The notes under the pieces are model-generated. The model was not told where the DNA came from. It saw only the letters and a list, made by a program, of their open reading frames with translations, and searched no databases. Both the position numbers and the translations under genes were made by a program. 64,000 nucleotides of DNA, taken from contig NZ_QWEY01000003.1 of the NCBI RefSeq assembly GCF_003443995.1, positions 1-64,000 on the forward strand, read 5' to 3'. This stretch comes from Pseudotabrizicola alkalilacus. Lineage in GTDB: Bacteria; Pseudomonadota; Alphaproteobacteria; Rhodobacterales; Rhodobacteraceae. Positions 38,175 through 50,264 of the stretch are shown here, one piece after another (the stretch's first letter is position 1; the number at the start of each line of letters is the position of its first letter).

Positions 38175-39332
38175 TTACGCTTGGCCTTGCGTCAACAACG
38201 CCAGAAAGAAGCCATCGCCGCCGGTCAGCGGGGTAAACCGTTGCATGGTTTTTACGCCCCAGCCGGGGGTGCGGTTCACAAAGGCCGCAATCCGGTCTTC
38301 GTTCTCGGCACGCAGTACGGAACAGGTGGCATAGGCCAGCACGCCACCGGGCGCGACCAGCGGTGCCAGACGGTCCAGAATCTCATCCTGCACCGCGCCG
38401 ATCTGCGCCAGCCGCTCTGGTGTCAGTGCCCATTTGCCCTGCGGATCACGCCGCCAGCTACCGGACCCGGAACAGGGCGCATCGGCGAGGATCAGGTCAA
38501 ACGGTGCCAATGCCTCAGGCGCATCGCTCAGCGCGACTTTGACCCCGGCGCGGCTGGCGCGGGTGGGCAGATCGCGCATCCGGGCGGGAAAGGCGTCATG
38601 GGCGAACAGCGACAGCTTGGCACGGGCGGCCATGGCAAGGGTCTTGCCACCTCCCCCCGCGCAATGATCGAGCACCCGCATCCCATCGCGCAGCGGCAGC
38701 GCCGCCACCACCGCCTGCGAGGCGGCATCCTGCAGCTCGACCAGACCGGACAGATAGGCCTGACTGGTCTGGATCTTGCGCGCGCCATCTGTCACTTCCA
38801 GCGCGGTATCGGCCAGACCATGTGGCTGGGCTGTGATGCCCTCGGCCTGCAAGGCCGCAATGGCCTGTGTCGCCGTCGCCCGCCGCAGGTTGACCCGCAA
38901 AAACACCGGCGCGCGCTGACGCAGCGCCTGTGCAATGCCGGTCAGATCATCGCCCAGAGACTCCGTCAGCTGCGGCAGCAGCCAGTCGGGCAGATCGAGC
39001 GTCTCCGCCGCGGCGGGCGTGCGGCCCTGTTCCCCCTGTGTAACCAGTGATGGCGCATGGCCCTCACCCGTGAACAGCGTGGCAGGGTCGGTGCCCGCCG
39101 CGCGCAAAGCCCCCAGCATCAGCCCGCGCCCGCTTTCCGCACCGCCAAGCGCGGCATAAGACCGGCGGCAGCGCAGCGCATCATACACCAGATCGCGCAC
39201 CGCATTGCGGTCGCCCGACCCGGCAAAGCGGCTGGCGCGTCCCCAGTTGGTCAGCGCCTGTTCCGCAGGTGCTCCGGCCAGAATACGGTCCAACACCTCG
39301 ATTGCGGCGGAATGGCGTGCGGCTGGGGTCAT
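38175..39332 (-). CDS. RsmB/NOP-family RNA cytosine methyltransferase
   Basis: This 385-residue SAM-dependent enzyme probably makes 5-methylcytosine in rRNA or tRNA. It has the family signature: motif I RVLDHCAGGGGKTLAMAA-like near 225, the first catalytic Cys in LADAPCSGSGSWRRDP, and the second Cys in LAYATCSVLRAENED, where PC and TC Cys act in turn. The N-terminal 60 residues are a helical domain. It is translated with the SDR gene upstream (ATGA overlap at 39332) and precedes cckA on the same strand. Confidence 0.9.
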   Translation of the reverse strand: MTPAARHSAAIEVLDRILAGAPAEQALTNWGRASRFAGSGDRNAVRDLVYDALRCRRSYAALGGAESGRGLMLGALRAAGTDPATLFTGEGHAPSLVTQGEQGRTPAAAETLDLPDWLLPQLTESLGDDLTGIAQALRQRAPVFLRVNLRRATATQAIAALQAEGITAQPHGLADTALEVTDGARKIQTSQAYLSGLVELQDAASQAVVAALPLRDGMRVLDHCAGGGGKTLAMAARAKLSLFAHDAFPARMRDLPTRASRAGVKVALSDAPEALAPFDLILADAPCSGSGSWRRDPQGKWALTPERLAQIGAVQDEILDRLAPLVAPGGVLAYATCSVLRAENEDRIAAFVNRTPGWGVKTMQRFTPLTGGDGFFLALLTQGQA

Positions 39333-40065
39333 GATTTACGTTCCTGCAACATGTTGCCGCCATCCACCACCAACGTCACCCCGTTGACATAGGAAGCCGC
39401 GGGTGATGCCAGAAAGGCCACGCAGGCGGCAACCTCCTGTGGTGTACCGGCCCGGCCCATCGGCGATTTTCGCGCGGCGGTGAACTCGCCTTTCTGTGTG
39501 GCCTCGGTCCCGATCCAGCCGGGGGCGACGGCGTTGACGGTCACACCATTCTTTGCCACCTCCAGCGCCATTGCATGGGTCAGACCCACCATTGCCGCCT
39601 TGGCCGCAGAATAGGCCGAACTGCCCGGAACCGAGACCAAGGGGCCGGTGACAGAGGCCATCATCACCACACGGCCAGAGCCTTGTGCCAACATCGCGGG
39701 CAAAAACGCGCGGGTGACCAAAACAGCAGTGGTCAGCGACAGATCAAATTCGCGCCGCCAGGCGTCGGCATCGGATTTTACAAAGGTGCGCGTGCGTTGC
39801 GGCTCTGCCTGTGTGCCCATCCCCGCGTTGTTCACCAGAACGTCGACCGGCCCCAGCCCGGCCAGCCGGTCAACTTCGACCGGATCGGTCAGATCCCCTT
39901 GAAAGCCTGTGGCGACAAAGCCCTCGGCCATCAGTTCCGCCGCGCGGACATGAATGCGACCCGAAGCCCCGGCGATGATCAGCTCATGTCCCGCTGCCCC
40001 CAAAGCACGGGCGCAGGCAAGACCGATGCCGCCCGCCGCCCCTGCCCCGGTGATCAGCGCGCGCA

Positions 40066-40066
<1 letters not shown>
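39329..40066 (-). CDS. Short-chain dehydrogenase/reductase
   Basis: This 245-residue NAD(P)-dependent SDR has a near-classic cofactor site TGAGAAGGIGLA (G-x-x-x-G-x-G class), NNAGMG near residue 78, and the catalytic Ser/Tyr/Lys: SVTG then SSAYSAAKAA. Ser-Tyr-Lys spacing is typical. The substrate is unknown. The start overlaps the guaB stop (TGATG at 40066), and the stop overlaps the methyltransferase start, so the three are probably one transcript. Confidence 0.9.
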
Positions 40067-41747
<1,681 letters not shown>

Positions 41748-41766
41748 CTGGCGCAGGGCGCATGTG

Positions 41767-43032
41767 CTACAGGTCGCGGTACTGTTTTTCCTGCCGGGCG
41801 GTCCAGCGCAGGGCAAGCTGCCAGCCGTCATCTGTCTGCGCCTCATCCTCCACCACGCCCTGCGCATGCAGCCAGGCGTGGCGTTTGCCGTCGCTGAACG
41901 GCACAGTGAGTGTGCGTTCGGTTTTCTCTTCGTCAAAGACCAGAGACACCCGGTCAAGGAGCGCGTCTACCCCCTCTCCGGTCAGGGCCGAAACCGCAAG
42001 CACATCGTCGCGCTGTGCGGCCTGGCTCGCCAGCGCCTCGCGCGCGGAGCCGTCGACCAGATCGAGCTTGTTCCAGATTTCCAGCATCGGCGTGGCCTTG
42101 TTCACGCCGAGCGAGGTCAGGATATCCATCACATCCGCCGATTGCTCGGCCGATTCCGGGTGGGCGATGTCGCGGACATGCAGGATCAGGTCCGCCGACA
42201 GCACCTCTTCCAGCGTGGCGCGGAAGGCGGCGACCAGCTGGGTCGGCAGGTCAGAGATGAAGCCCACGGTGTCGGACAGGATGATCTTGCGCCCCGTCCC
42301 GCCCGTGGTCGTGGGCAGCACCATGGCGCGCATGGTCGGGTCCAGCGTGGCAAACAGCATATCCTTGGCCAGCACTTCGGCCCCGGTGATGCGGTTGAAC
42401 AGGGTCGATTTACCGGCGTTGGTATAGCCCACCAGCGCCACAATCGGGAACGGCACCTTTTTGCGCGCAGCGCGGTGCAACTCGCGGGTTTTCACCACCT
42501 TGGCCAGTTGACGTTTAAGCCGGATCACCTGATCGTCGATGGCGCGGCGGTCGGCCTCGATCTGGGTCTCGCCGGGGCCGCCGACAAAGCCAAAGCCGCC
42601 GCGTTGCCGTTCAAGGTGGGTCCAGGCGCGGACCAGACGGGTGCGCTGAAACGACAGCGCCGCCAGTTCGACCTGCAACACGCCTTCGCGGGTGCGGGCG
42701 CGGTCTGCGAATATCTCAAGGATCAGCCCGGTCCGGTCCAAGAGCTTGACGCCCCATTCCTTTTCCAGATTGCGCTGCTGCACCGGCGACACCGGGCCAT
42801 CGACCAGCACCAGCCCGACATCCAGCTCTTTGAACCGGGCGGCCAGATCTTCGACCTTGCCTGAGCCGAACAGCATACCGGGGTGCAGCCGCTGCAGCCG
42901 CACCACCTCGGCCCCCACCACGTCCATCGCGGGAAGTGCTGAGGCCAGACTCACCGCCTCGGCCAGCCCGTGTTCGGGCAGGCGGCGCGACGGGCTGGAT
43001 TTGATATCCGGGTGCAGCACAAAGGCCCGCAT
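41767..43032 (-). CDS. hflX: Ribosome-associated GTPase HflX
   Basis: A 421-residue (or 452-residue) GTPase that splits stalled ribosomes. HPGMLFGSGKVEDL and the ERQRGGFGFVGGPGETQIE region of the N-terminal domain are characteristic; the G domain has VALVGYTNAGKSTLFNR (G1), DTVGFISDLPTQL (G3) and NKLDL (G4). ATG 43032 has only a weak ribosome-binding site. The frame stays open 31 codons further, through an acidic stretch, to a CTG at 43125 that overlaps the hfq stop (CTGA) and sits behind AAGGTGA. It is co-transcribed with hfq. Confidence 0.93.
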   Translation of the reverse strand: MRAFVLHPDIKSSPSRRLPEHGLAEAVSLASALPAMDVVGAEVVRLQRLHPGMLFGSGKVEDLAARFKELDVGLVLVDGPVSPVQQRNLEKEWGVKLLDRTGLILEIFADRARTREGVLQVELAALSFQRTRLVRAWTHLERQRGGFGFVGGPGETQIEADRRAIDDQVIRLKRQLAKVVKTRELHRAARKKVPFPIVALVGYTNAGKSTLFNRITGAEVLAKDMLFATLDPTMRAMVLPTTTGGTGRKIILSDTVGFISDLPTQLVAAFRATLEEVLSADLILHVRDIAHPESAEQSADVMDILTSLGVNKATPMLEIWNKLDLVDGSAREALASQAAQRDDVLAVSALTGEGVDALLDRVSLVFDEEKTERTLTVPFSDGKRHAWLHAQGVVEDEAQTDDGWQLALRWTARQEKQYRDL

Positions 43033-43121
43033 TGCGGGGCTTTCGCTTTCATAGGCGTCGATGCCTGTGCCCGTGTCGGGCCAGATATCTTCGTCTTCGT
43101 CGTCTTCAGGAAGATCGGAAA

Positions 43122-43355
43122 TCAGTCTTCACCTTCATAAAGGTTGATGGGTGCGCCCGGCATGATGGTGGAAATCGCATGCTTGTAGACAAGCTGCGAC
43201 TGACCATCCCGGCGCAAGAGCACGCAAAAATTGTCAAACCAGGTGATAACGCCTTGCAGCTTCACCCCGTTGATCAGGAAAATCGTTACTGGAACTTTTG
43301 CCTTGCGGACATGGTTCAGGAAAGCATCCTGCAAGTTCTGTTTATCACCGGCCAT
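43122..43355 (-). CDS. hfq: RNA chaperone Hfq
   Basis: A 77-residue Sm-like protein that pairs small RNAs with mRNAs. Sm1 ([22 protein letters not shown]) and Sm2 ([12 protein letters not shown], the alphaproteobacterial form of the KHA motif) are intact. ATG 43355 begins [13 protein letters not shown], the usual N terminus. A frame extending to 43517 is not used. It directly precedes hflX, the usual arrangement. Confidence 0.97.
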   Translation of the reverse strand: MAGDKQNLQDAFLNHVRKAKVPVTIFLINGVKLQGVITWFDNFCVLLRRDGQSQLVYKHAISTIMPGAPINLYEGED

Positions 43356-43491
43356 TCTCTTTGTGCCCTTAATGTTGCGCGTTTTATCCGTCCCTCGGCT
43401 TATAAGCCTGCCGCTGGCGCATTGGGTGCCAGTATGGGACGCGAATCGCGGAGATTCCAGCCCAAAAAACAGTCCGTTACCGATGGATGTG

Positions 43492-45018
43492 TCAGCGTTG
43501 CCAACTGGACGGCGCAAAAAGCGCCAGCAGCGCCAGTGTCTCCAGCCGACCGACCACCATCACCATGGCCAGAAACACCTTTGCCGCCGTCTCCAGTTCG
43601 GCATAGCGGATCGGGGCGGCCCCGGCCAGATCGGCCAGCTGGCCGGTGGTGGACAGTGCGGCAAGGGTCAGCACAAGCGCATCTTCGAACGGCAGGTTCA
43701 TCAGCGACAGTGCAGCGGTGCTGACCGCGATGGACAGCGCAAACAACATGAAGAACAGCCAGGCAAAATAGGCCCCCTCGCGGCGCAGACGCCGCGCCTG
43801 TTGCCCCTGCCCGCCGATTGACGACGGGTGGATCAGCTTTTCCAGCTCGCGCTCGCCATGACGGAACAGCGCATAAACCCGCAGCAGTTTCACCCCGCCT
43901 GCCGTGGTCGCCACCCCGCCGCCGATGATCGCCAGACCCAGCAGCACCAGCCCCGGACTGGGCAGGCCCGACCAACTGCGCGCCGCCGCCCATTCGCCGG
44001 ATTCGTAGCCGGTGGTGGTCAGAAAGCTGACCGCCATGAAAAACGTGCCCCACAGCGCCCGCAGGGCCGAAGCCGCGTCATCGGTCGCCTCGACCTCAAT
44101 CGCACCAATGAAATGGCGAAAGAACAGCACGGCGGTGGTGGTGGCAATCAGGATGGTCGCAAGCCGCACCTCGGGGTCGCGGCGCAAGGGGCCCTGCATC
44201 AGCGCAAACTGGGTGCCCGGCAAGAACCGCCGGGTGATGGCCAGCATCAGGAACAGCACAATCAGCGCCTCGCCCACAAGTCCGGTGCGCAACCCGCTCA
44301 GATCGCCATCGGTGCCGATGCCAGAGGTCGACAGCGTGCCCATGGCATGAATCAGTGCCAGCAGGTTCACCTCGCCCGCGATCATCAACAAAAGCCACAG
44401 CAGAAGCGTCAGGCCGGAGTAGATCGGGAACAGCAGCAGCGTATAGCGCAGGAACCGTTGCGACGGATCGGCGACGCGGGTGATCTGGCTCAGCCCATCC
44501 GCGCCCCGTCCCGGCGCACGGCCCGACATCACCTCGACCCCGCCCAGATTCATCGGTGCCAGAATGGCGGTAGCGGTCACCAGAATGAACAACCCGCCCA
44601 ACCAGCCCACCGTGGCCCGCCACAGATGCAAGGTCGCCGACAACCGCCCCGGTGTGTCGTAGACCGAGGCCCCGGTGGTGGTAAAACACGACACCATCTC
44701 GAACCACGCATTGGTAAAACTGGTATCGGGCACCGCTTGCGTTACGGGAATCGCAAAGATCACCGGCATCAGCGCATAGGCCCCGACCAATGACGCCAGC
44801 TGGCTGCGCGCGACATTGCGCGGCCGCCAGTTCGATGTGGCCAGCCAGACCATGCCGGTCAATATCAACACCAGCATGCCCGAATAGAAGAACCCCTGCG
44901 CCACCCGGTGTGCATCGGTCAGCGTGGCATGGGCCGCCGGCAGGAACATCGCCACGCCCGACAGGGCCGACAGCGTGACCAGCAAAGGCGTTGCCAGCAG
45001 CCGATCGCGCAAAGCCAT
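43492..45018 (-). CDS. trkH: Trk potassium-uptake membrane subunit TrkH
   Basis: A 508-residue membrane protein with about ten spans. The four selectivity-filter loops of this family are recognisable: FTTTGASVY near 120, [22 protein letters not shown] and [10 protein letters not shown] near the C terminus (each x-x-T-G). It imports K+ with TrkA bound on the cytoplasmic face. Its start overlaps the trkA stop (TGATG at 45018). Confidence 0.95.
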   Translation of the reverse strand: MALRDRLLATPLLVTLSALSGVAMFLPAAHATLTDAHRVAQGFFYSGMLVLILTGMVWLATSNWRPRNVARSQLASLVGAYALMPVIFAIPVTQAVPDTSFTNAWFEMVSCFTTTGASVYDTPGRLSATLHLWRATVGWLGGLFILVTATAILAPMNLGGVEVMSGRAPGRGADGLSQITRVADPSQRFLRYTLLLFPIYSGLTLLLWLLLMIAGEVNLLALIHAMGTLSTSGIGTDGDLSGLRTGLVGEALIVLFLMLAITRRFLPGTQFALMQGPLRRDPEVRLATILIATTTAVLFFRHFIGAIEVEATDDAASALRALWGTFFMAVSFLTTTGYESGEWAAARSWSGLPSPGLVLLGLAIIGGGVATTAGGVKLLRVYALFRHGERELEKLIHPSSIGGQGQQARRLRREGAYFAWLFFMLFALSIAVSTAALSLMNLPFEDALVLTLAALSTTGQLADLAGAAPIRYAELETAAKVFLAMVMVVGRLETLALLALFAPSSWQR

Positions 45019-46394
45019 CAGAAAAAGTCGATGGAGACCTGCAACAGCCGCTCCACCTCCCGCACGTCCGGGGCCATGGCGAACAGGGCGATGATGTCTC
45101 CCGCCTCCAGCCGCAGCTCGGCGGTCGGTTTCACCACCTTGTCCGCCTTCATCACGCCGCCGACAAGCACGCCTTCGGGAAAGTCGATCTCGCGGATCAT
45201 CTTGCCCGCCAGCGAACTGGTGGACAGGATCTGCGCCTCGATCATCTCGGCTTCGGCATCGCCGATGGAATAGACCGCGCGCACCCGGCCATGCCGGATG
45301 TGGCGCAGGATCGACGACACCGTGGTGGCGCGCGGGTTGATATAGGCGTCAATATCCAGCGGTCCCATCATCGGGGCCAGTGTCGGGTCATTGACCAGCG
45401 CAATCGCCATGTGGCACCCGGCCTGTTTGGCGCGCACCGCAACCAGCAGGTTGGTCTTGTCGTCATCGGTGACCGCCAGAACCGCATCGGCACGGTCAAT
45501 CGCCGCTTCCATCAGGATATCCATATCCATGCCGTCGCCATGCAGCACAATCGTCCGCTCCAGCGCGTCGGCGGCGCGCTCGGCGGTGGGCCGCGATTTC
45601 TCGATGATCTTGGCGCGGACCCGGTCGCTGCGCGCCTCCAGCGCGCGGGCGACGCCAAGGCCGACATTGCCGCCGCCGATGATGACGATGCGTTCCTGCT
45701 TTTTGGTCTTCTTGCCAAAGATTTCCAGCGTGCGGTTCACATCTTCGGAATGGGTGAAGACATAGATCTGATCGCCCGCGAACAGCTGATCGCCCGGATC
45801 GGGCGAAAACAGCCGCCCCTCACGCCGCACACCGACGACAATGGCGCGCAGGGTGGAAAACAGATCGTTGAGCTGGCGCAAGGGCGTGTTCAGCACCGGG
45901 CAGTCTTCGTCCAGCGCGATGCCCAGCAGTTGCGCGCGGCCCAGCATGAAGCTTTCGGTGTCAAAGGTCGATGGCGCCGCCAGCCGCTGCAGCGCGGCCT
46001 CGGCCACCTCGCGTTCGGGGCTGATCACCACGTCAATCGGCAGATGGTCGCGGCGGTACAGATCGGAATAGATCGCATCCAGATAGTTCTGCGCCCGCAG
46101 CCGGGCAATCTTGCGCGGGACCGAAAACACCGAATGCGCCACCTGACAGGTGACCATGTTCACCTCGTCGGAATGGGTGGCGGCGATGATCAGATCGGCA
46201 TCCCGCGCCCCTGCCCGTTCCAGCACATCGGGGTATGAGGCAAAGCCCGCAATCCCCTGAACATCCAGCGTATCTGTCGCGCGGCGCACCAGATCGGGGT
46301 TTACGTCCACCACCGTCACATCGTTGCGCTCACTGGACAACTGACGCGCGATCTGCCAGCCGACCTGACCCGCGCCGCAGATGATGACCTTCAT
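45018..46394 (-). CDS. trkA: Trk potassium-uptake regulatory subunit TrkA
   Basis: A 458-residue cytoplasmic protein with two RCK units. The N-terminal nucleotide fold MKVIICGAGQVGWQIARQL and a second one near residue 235 (IVIIGGGNVGLGVARAL) bind NAD(H)/ATP and control the TrkH gate. Each is followed by a C-terminal RCK subdomain. It follows ntrX on the strand after 92 bases and overlaps trkH, so the potassium genes may be read with the nitrogen regulators. Confidence 0.95.
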   Translation of the reverse strand: MKVIICGAGQVGWQIARQLSSERNDVTVVDVNPDLVRRATDTLDVQGIAGFASYPDVLERAGARDADLIIAATHSDEVNMVTCQVAHSVFSVPRKIARLRAQNYLDAIYSDLYRRDHLPIDVVISPEREVAEAALQRLAAPSTFDTESFMLGRAQLLGIALDEDCPVLNTPLRQLNDLFSTLRAIVVGVRREGRLFSPDPGDQLFAGDQIYVFTHSEDVNRTLEIFGKKTKKQERIVIIGGGNVGLGVARALEARSDRVRAKIIEKSRPTAERAADALERTIVLHGDGMDMDILMEAAIDRADAVLAVTDDDKTNLLVAVRAKQAGCHMAIALVNDPTLAPMMGPLDIDAYINPRATTVSSILRHIRHGRVRAVYSIGDAEAEMIEAQILSTSSLAGKMIREIDFPEGVLVGGVMKADKVVKPTAELRLEAGDIIALFAMAPDVREVERLLQVSIDFF

Positions 46395-46486
46395 GTCAGC
46401 CCCTTATAGGGTGGCGCGTGAAACATTGGCCCCGCCACACCGCCCCTGCATCGCAGAAGGTGGCGTCAGGGTCAATGACGGCCGGA

Positions 46487-47899
46487 TCAGCCTTCGTCTT
46501 CGTCCTCCACCTCGTCAAAATGGGCAGACCGCCCGCCGGATTTCGAAGTGGTGACCACGCCCAGCGATTTCAGCTTGCGGTGCAGCGCCGAGCGTTCCAT
46601 GCCGACGAAATTGGCGGTCCGGCTGATATTGCCGCCAAAACGGTTGATCTGGGTCAGCAGATATTCGCGTTCAAACACTTCGCGCGCCTCGCGCAGTGGC
46701 AGAGTTGCCATCGCGCCGCCCAGCACCAGCCGCCCGTTGCCCTCGACCACTGCTTCCTGCCCCGGCAGTTCAGTGGCCTCGATCGCGCCATGGGCTTCGC
46801 CCAGAATCAGCACCCGTTCGATCACGTTGCGCAACTGGCGCACGTTGCCCGGCCAGGCGGTGGTCTGCAGCATCGCCTCGGCCTCTTGGGTCAGCTGGCG
46901 CATCGGCAAACCTTGGGTGCGGTGGAACAGGTCGATGAAATGCCGGGTCAGTTCCGGAATATCCTCGCGCCGTTCCTCCAGACTGGGCACCGGGATCGGC
47001 ACCACGTTCAGCCGGTCATACAGCTCCTGCCGGAACCGGCCCGCTGCAATTTCCGCCCGCAGATCGCGGGTGGTGGAGGAAATCACCCGCAGATCCACCC
47101 TCACCTTGTCGGTGCCACCGGCGCGGGTGAACTGCTGCTCGACCAGAACGCGCAGAATTTTGGACTGGGTGCCGACCGGCATATCGGCAACTTCGTCGAA
47201 GTAAACAACGCCGCCATGTGCCTGTTCCAACAGGCCTTTTTCAATCCCGCGCTCGGTGGTTTCGCGCCCGAACAACACCTCTTCCATCCGGTCGGGTTCT
47301 ACCGTTGCCGAAGACACACTGACAAAAGGCGCGCTCGCGCGGTTGGAATTGGAATGGATGAAGCGCGCCGCCATTTCCTTGCCGCTGCCGGATGGCCCGG
47401 TCAGCATCACCCGGCCATTCGACTTGGTGACCTTTTCCAGCTGCGCCTTGAGCGCGCGAAACGCCGGGCTGGAGCCGAGCATTTCCGAACTCGTCACCTC
47501 ACGCCGGCGCAGATCGGCGTTTTCGCGGCGCAACCGGCTGGTTTCCATCGCGCGGCTGACCACGACCATCAACTGATCAATGTTGAACGGCTTTTCGATG
47601 AAGTCATAAGCCCCCTGCTTGATCGCCGCGACCGCAATCTCGATATTGCCGTGACCCGAGATGATCACCACCGGCACATCGGGGTTGTCCCGTTTCACGG
47701 TTTTCAGAATGTCGATCCCGTCCATCCGGCTGTCCTTCAGCCAGATGTCCAGGATCATCAGACTGGGCGGATCGGCATTGATCTCGGCCATGGCATCGTC
47801 GGAATTTCCTGCCAGACGAATGGCATAGCCTTCGTCCTTCAGAATATCCCCGATCAGTTCCCGGATGTCTTTTTCGTCATCAACGATCAGAATGCTCAT
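46487..47899 (-). CDS. ntrX: Response regulator NtrX without GAFTGA loop
   Basis: This 470-residue regulator pairs with NtrY. The receiver has Asp51; the AAA+ domain has Walker A TGPSGSGKE (167-175) and Walker B VVYFDEVADM (231-240). The segment where the sigma-54 loop belongs reads LFGRETTERGIEKGLLEQ and lacks GAFTGA. The Fis-type HTH (GGNISRTANFVGMERSALHR) is followed by an acidic C-terminal tail. Start one base after the ntrY stop (TGA-G-ATG). Controls respiration, redox and nitrogen genes in relatives. Confidence 0.93.
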   Translation of the reverse strand: MSILIVDDEKDIRELIGDILKDEGYAIRLAGNSDDAMAEINADPPSLMILDIWLKDSRMDGIDILKTVKRDNPDVPVVIISGHGNIEIAVAAIKQGAYDFIEKPFNIDQLMVVVSRAMETSRLRRENADLRRREVTSSEMLGSSPAFRALKAQLEKVTKSNGRVMLTGPSGSGKEMAARFIHSNSNRASAPFVSVSSATVEPDRMEEVLFGRETTERGIEKGLLEQAHGGVVYFDEVADMPVGTQSKILRVLVEQQFTRAGGTDKVRVDLRVISSTTRDLRAEIAAGRFRQELYDRLNVVPIPVPSLEERREDIPELTRHFIDLFHRTQGLPMRQLTQEAEAMLQTTAWPGNVRQLRNVIERVLILGEAHGAIEATELPGQEAVVEGNGRLVLGGAMATLPLREAREVFEREYLLTQINRFGGNISRTANFVGMERSALHRKLKSLGVVTTSKSGGRSAHFDEVEDEDEG

Positions 47900-47900
47900 C

Positions 47901-50162
47901 TCAGCCTCCCTGGCCCTGTGCGACCATGTTGTTGCGCGCCCGTTTGCGGGTCAGGCGCGGCAGATGCAGCTCTGCCATCGCGCCCGCATGGGCATTTCCG
48001 TCAAAAACCGGGGCATCCAGCAGTGCCAGTGTGCCGCCGTGTTCCTCAATGATCTTCTTCACAATCGGCAGGCCAAGCCCGGTGCCCTTTTCGCGGGTGG
48101 TCACATAGGGCTCGAACAACCGCGCGCGATCGGGGGGCAGTCCGATGCCATTGTCCATGATGCGGATGGTCACGCCGTCTTCATCAGGCGCCATCTCTAC
48201 CCGAATTTCGGGAACCAGCCCCGCCGGAGCACCCTTTTCCTGCAAGGTTTCAATGGCTTCGCCTGCGTTCTTGATCAGATTTGTCAGCGCCTGATTGATC
48301 ATGGTCGCATCCAGTTCCATCACAAGCGGCATGTCGGGGATGACCGAGACAAAGCGCACCAGTGGCTGGCCGCTTTCCTGCAAGGTCACCGCATCGCGCA
48401 ACAGCCGGGTCAGATCGGTTTCGCGGCGGTCAGGTTCGGGCATCCGGGCGAATTTTGAAAACTCATCAACAATGCGCCGCAAGTCATTGGTCTGCCTTAC
48501 AATAACGTCAGTGTACTGTTCCAGATCGGCGGGTTCGTTCACCTGATCGCGGAACTTGCGCTTGATCCGTTCGGCCGACAGCGCGATCGGGGTCAGCGGG
48601 TTCTTGATCTCATGCGCGATGCGCCGGGCCACATCGCCCCAGGCAGCCATGCGCTGCGCGCTGACCAGATCGGTCACATCGTCAAAGGCCACCACATAAC
48701 CTTCCAGCCGCCCGGTGTCGCTGCGCCGCATGCTCATCCGCACCAGCAGGCTTTCCAGCTTGCCCTTGCGGGTCAGCCGCACCTCTTCCTGCACGCCGCC
48801 GCTGTTGCTGTCGCGCAAGCGGTCGAACAGCGGCGCAAACTCTGGCACCGCTTCGGCCAGTGGCATGTCTTCGACGCCGTTGGTCATGTCCAGCAGCCGC
48901 TCGCCGGCGCGGTTTACAAAGTCGATCTGGCCATCGGAATTCAACCCGATCACCCCGGCTGTGACATTCGACAGCACCGAATCGAACAACCGCCGCCGCC
49001 GTTCGGTCTGGCGGTTGTTTTCGATCAGCGCCTCCCGCTGGCCCTTGAGCTGCCGGGTCATCTGGTTGAAAATCCGCCCCAGCATGGCGATTTCATCATC
49101 GCCGGGCTCTTCCTTGACCTGCACATCCATATCGCCGCCGCCCACGCGCTGCGCCGCCCCGGCCAGACGGCCGACAGGTTTCGACAGCCGCTCGGCAAAC
49201 CAAAGGCCCAGCCATGTCGCAGCCAGGATCAGGATGATGGCAAAGCCCAGATAGATCAGGCCAAAGTTGAGCAGAACCCTGCCCCGGTCCGCCTCCAGCT
49301 GGTTGTAAAGCCGCACGGTTTCGCGGGTGGAATCCAGCAGCGACAGCAGTTCGCCGTCGACGGTGCGGCTGACGTAAAGATAGCGGTCCACATAAGCGTC
49401 TAGCGCGACCACAGCGCGGAATTCGTCATTTTCCCAATCCTCGATCACCTGCGGCCCCTCGGTCCGGGCGCGGGTCAGGGCCTCGGCGGGCGGGGTTTCG
49501 AAATCGAACAGATAGGAGCGCTGGCCACGGGTCAGCAGGGTGCCGCTGCCGTCGATCAGAAACGCCTCTTTCAGCCCACGCTGCACTGCCGCCTGCCCCT
49601 GCGACAATAAGGGGCGCAGACCGTCATCGGGCAGGAAAAACGTCGATTGCTTGGCGACGTTCAGATAGGCGCCCAGCGAGGTGGCATCCTCGATCAGGTC
49701 ATCGCGGCTCTGGCGGTGATAAGCCTGCGCTGCCGACAGCGAGGTGCCAACCACCGAGCGGACCCGGTCGGAAAACCAGCCCTCCAGCCCGATGTTGACC
49801 GTCAGCACCGCAAACACCGCGACCAGCACTGTCGGCACCAGAGCGACCAGCGCAAACACGCCCGACAGCCGCAGATGCAGGCGCGAGCCTGCCGACTGGC
49901 TGCGTCGGTCTGACACCAGCCGCGCCACCCGCGCCAGCACCAGGGCTGCCACCACAAGAATGTAGACCAGATCGGCCAGCAGAACCAGACGCAGCGCCGG
50001 GCTGTTGGAGCCTTGACTGAACGGGCCAAGCGTCAGAAAGGTCAGAACCGCCAGCACCGGCCCCAGAAACACCAAGCCGAACGTGGTTGCCGTCTGCACG
50101 CGGCGTTGCCTGCGCAAGCGCGCCAGCCGTTCCCAGGCTGCTGATCCCAACGCACGCTGCAC
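47901..50162 (-). CDS. ntrY: Sensor histidine kinase NtrY
   Basis: This 753-residue membrane sensor has three or four N-terminal spans (about 25-130) with a periplasmic part at about 130-295 and a further span at about 300-320. HAMP, PAS and HisKA follow, with His517 in [19 protein letters not shown], and an ATPase domain containing DNGIGLPPDR and GLGLPIV. The start is GTG 50162, with no clear ribosome-binding site; 102 bases separate it from ntrC. It phosphorylates NtrX. Confidence 0.93.
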   Translation of the reverse strand: MQRALGSAAWERLARLRRQRRVQTATTFGLVFLGPVLAVLTFLTLGPFSQGSNSPALRLVLLADLVYILVVAALVLARVARLVSDRRSQSAGSRLHLRLSGVFALVALVPTVLVAVFAVLTVNIGLEGWFSDRVRSVVGTSLSAAQAYHRQSRDDLIEDATSLGAYLNVAKQSTFFLPDDGLRPLLSQGQAAVQRGLKEAFLIDGSGTLLTRGQRSYLFDFETPPAEALTRARTEGPQVIEDWENDEFRAVVALDAYVDRYLYVSRTVDGELLSLLDSTRETVRLYNQLEADRGRVLLNFGLIYLGFAIILILAATWLGLWFAERLSKPVGRLAGAAQRVGGGDMDVQVKEEPGDDEIAMLGRIFNQMTRQLKGQREALIENNRQTERRRRLFDSVLSNVTAGVIGLNSDGQIDFVNRAGERLLDMTNGVEDMPLAEAVPEFAPLFDRLRDSNSGGVQEEVRLTRKGKLESLLVRMSMRRSDTGRLEGYVVAFDDVTDLVSAQRMAAWGDVARRIAHEIKNPLTPIALSAERIKRKFRDQVNEPADLEQYTDVIVRQTNDLRRIVDEFSKFARMPEPDRRETDLTRLLRDAVTLQESGQPLVRFVSVIPDMPLVMELDATMINQALTNLIKNAGEAIETLQEKGAPAGLVPEIRVEMAPDEDGVTIRIMDNGIGLPPDRARLFEPYVTTREKGTGLGLPIVKKIIEEHGGTLALLDAPVFDGNAHAGAMAELHLPRLTRKRARNNMVAQGQGG

Positions 50163-50264
50163 TCGTCCCCGACCCCCGATGCGGGCGCGTCATCCGTGCC
50201 CGTTCCGCCACATCTGGTGCCGTTTTCGCCATGGGGCGGGAACGACACGCTTGATGTTGCGGTT

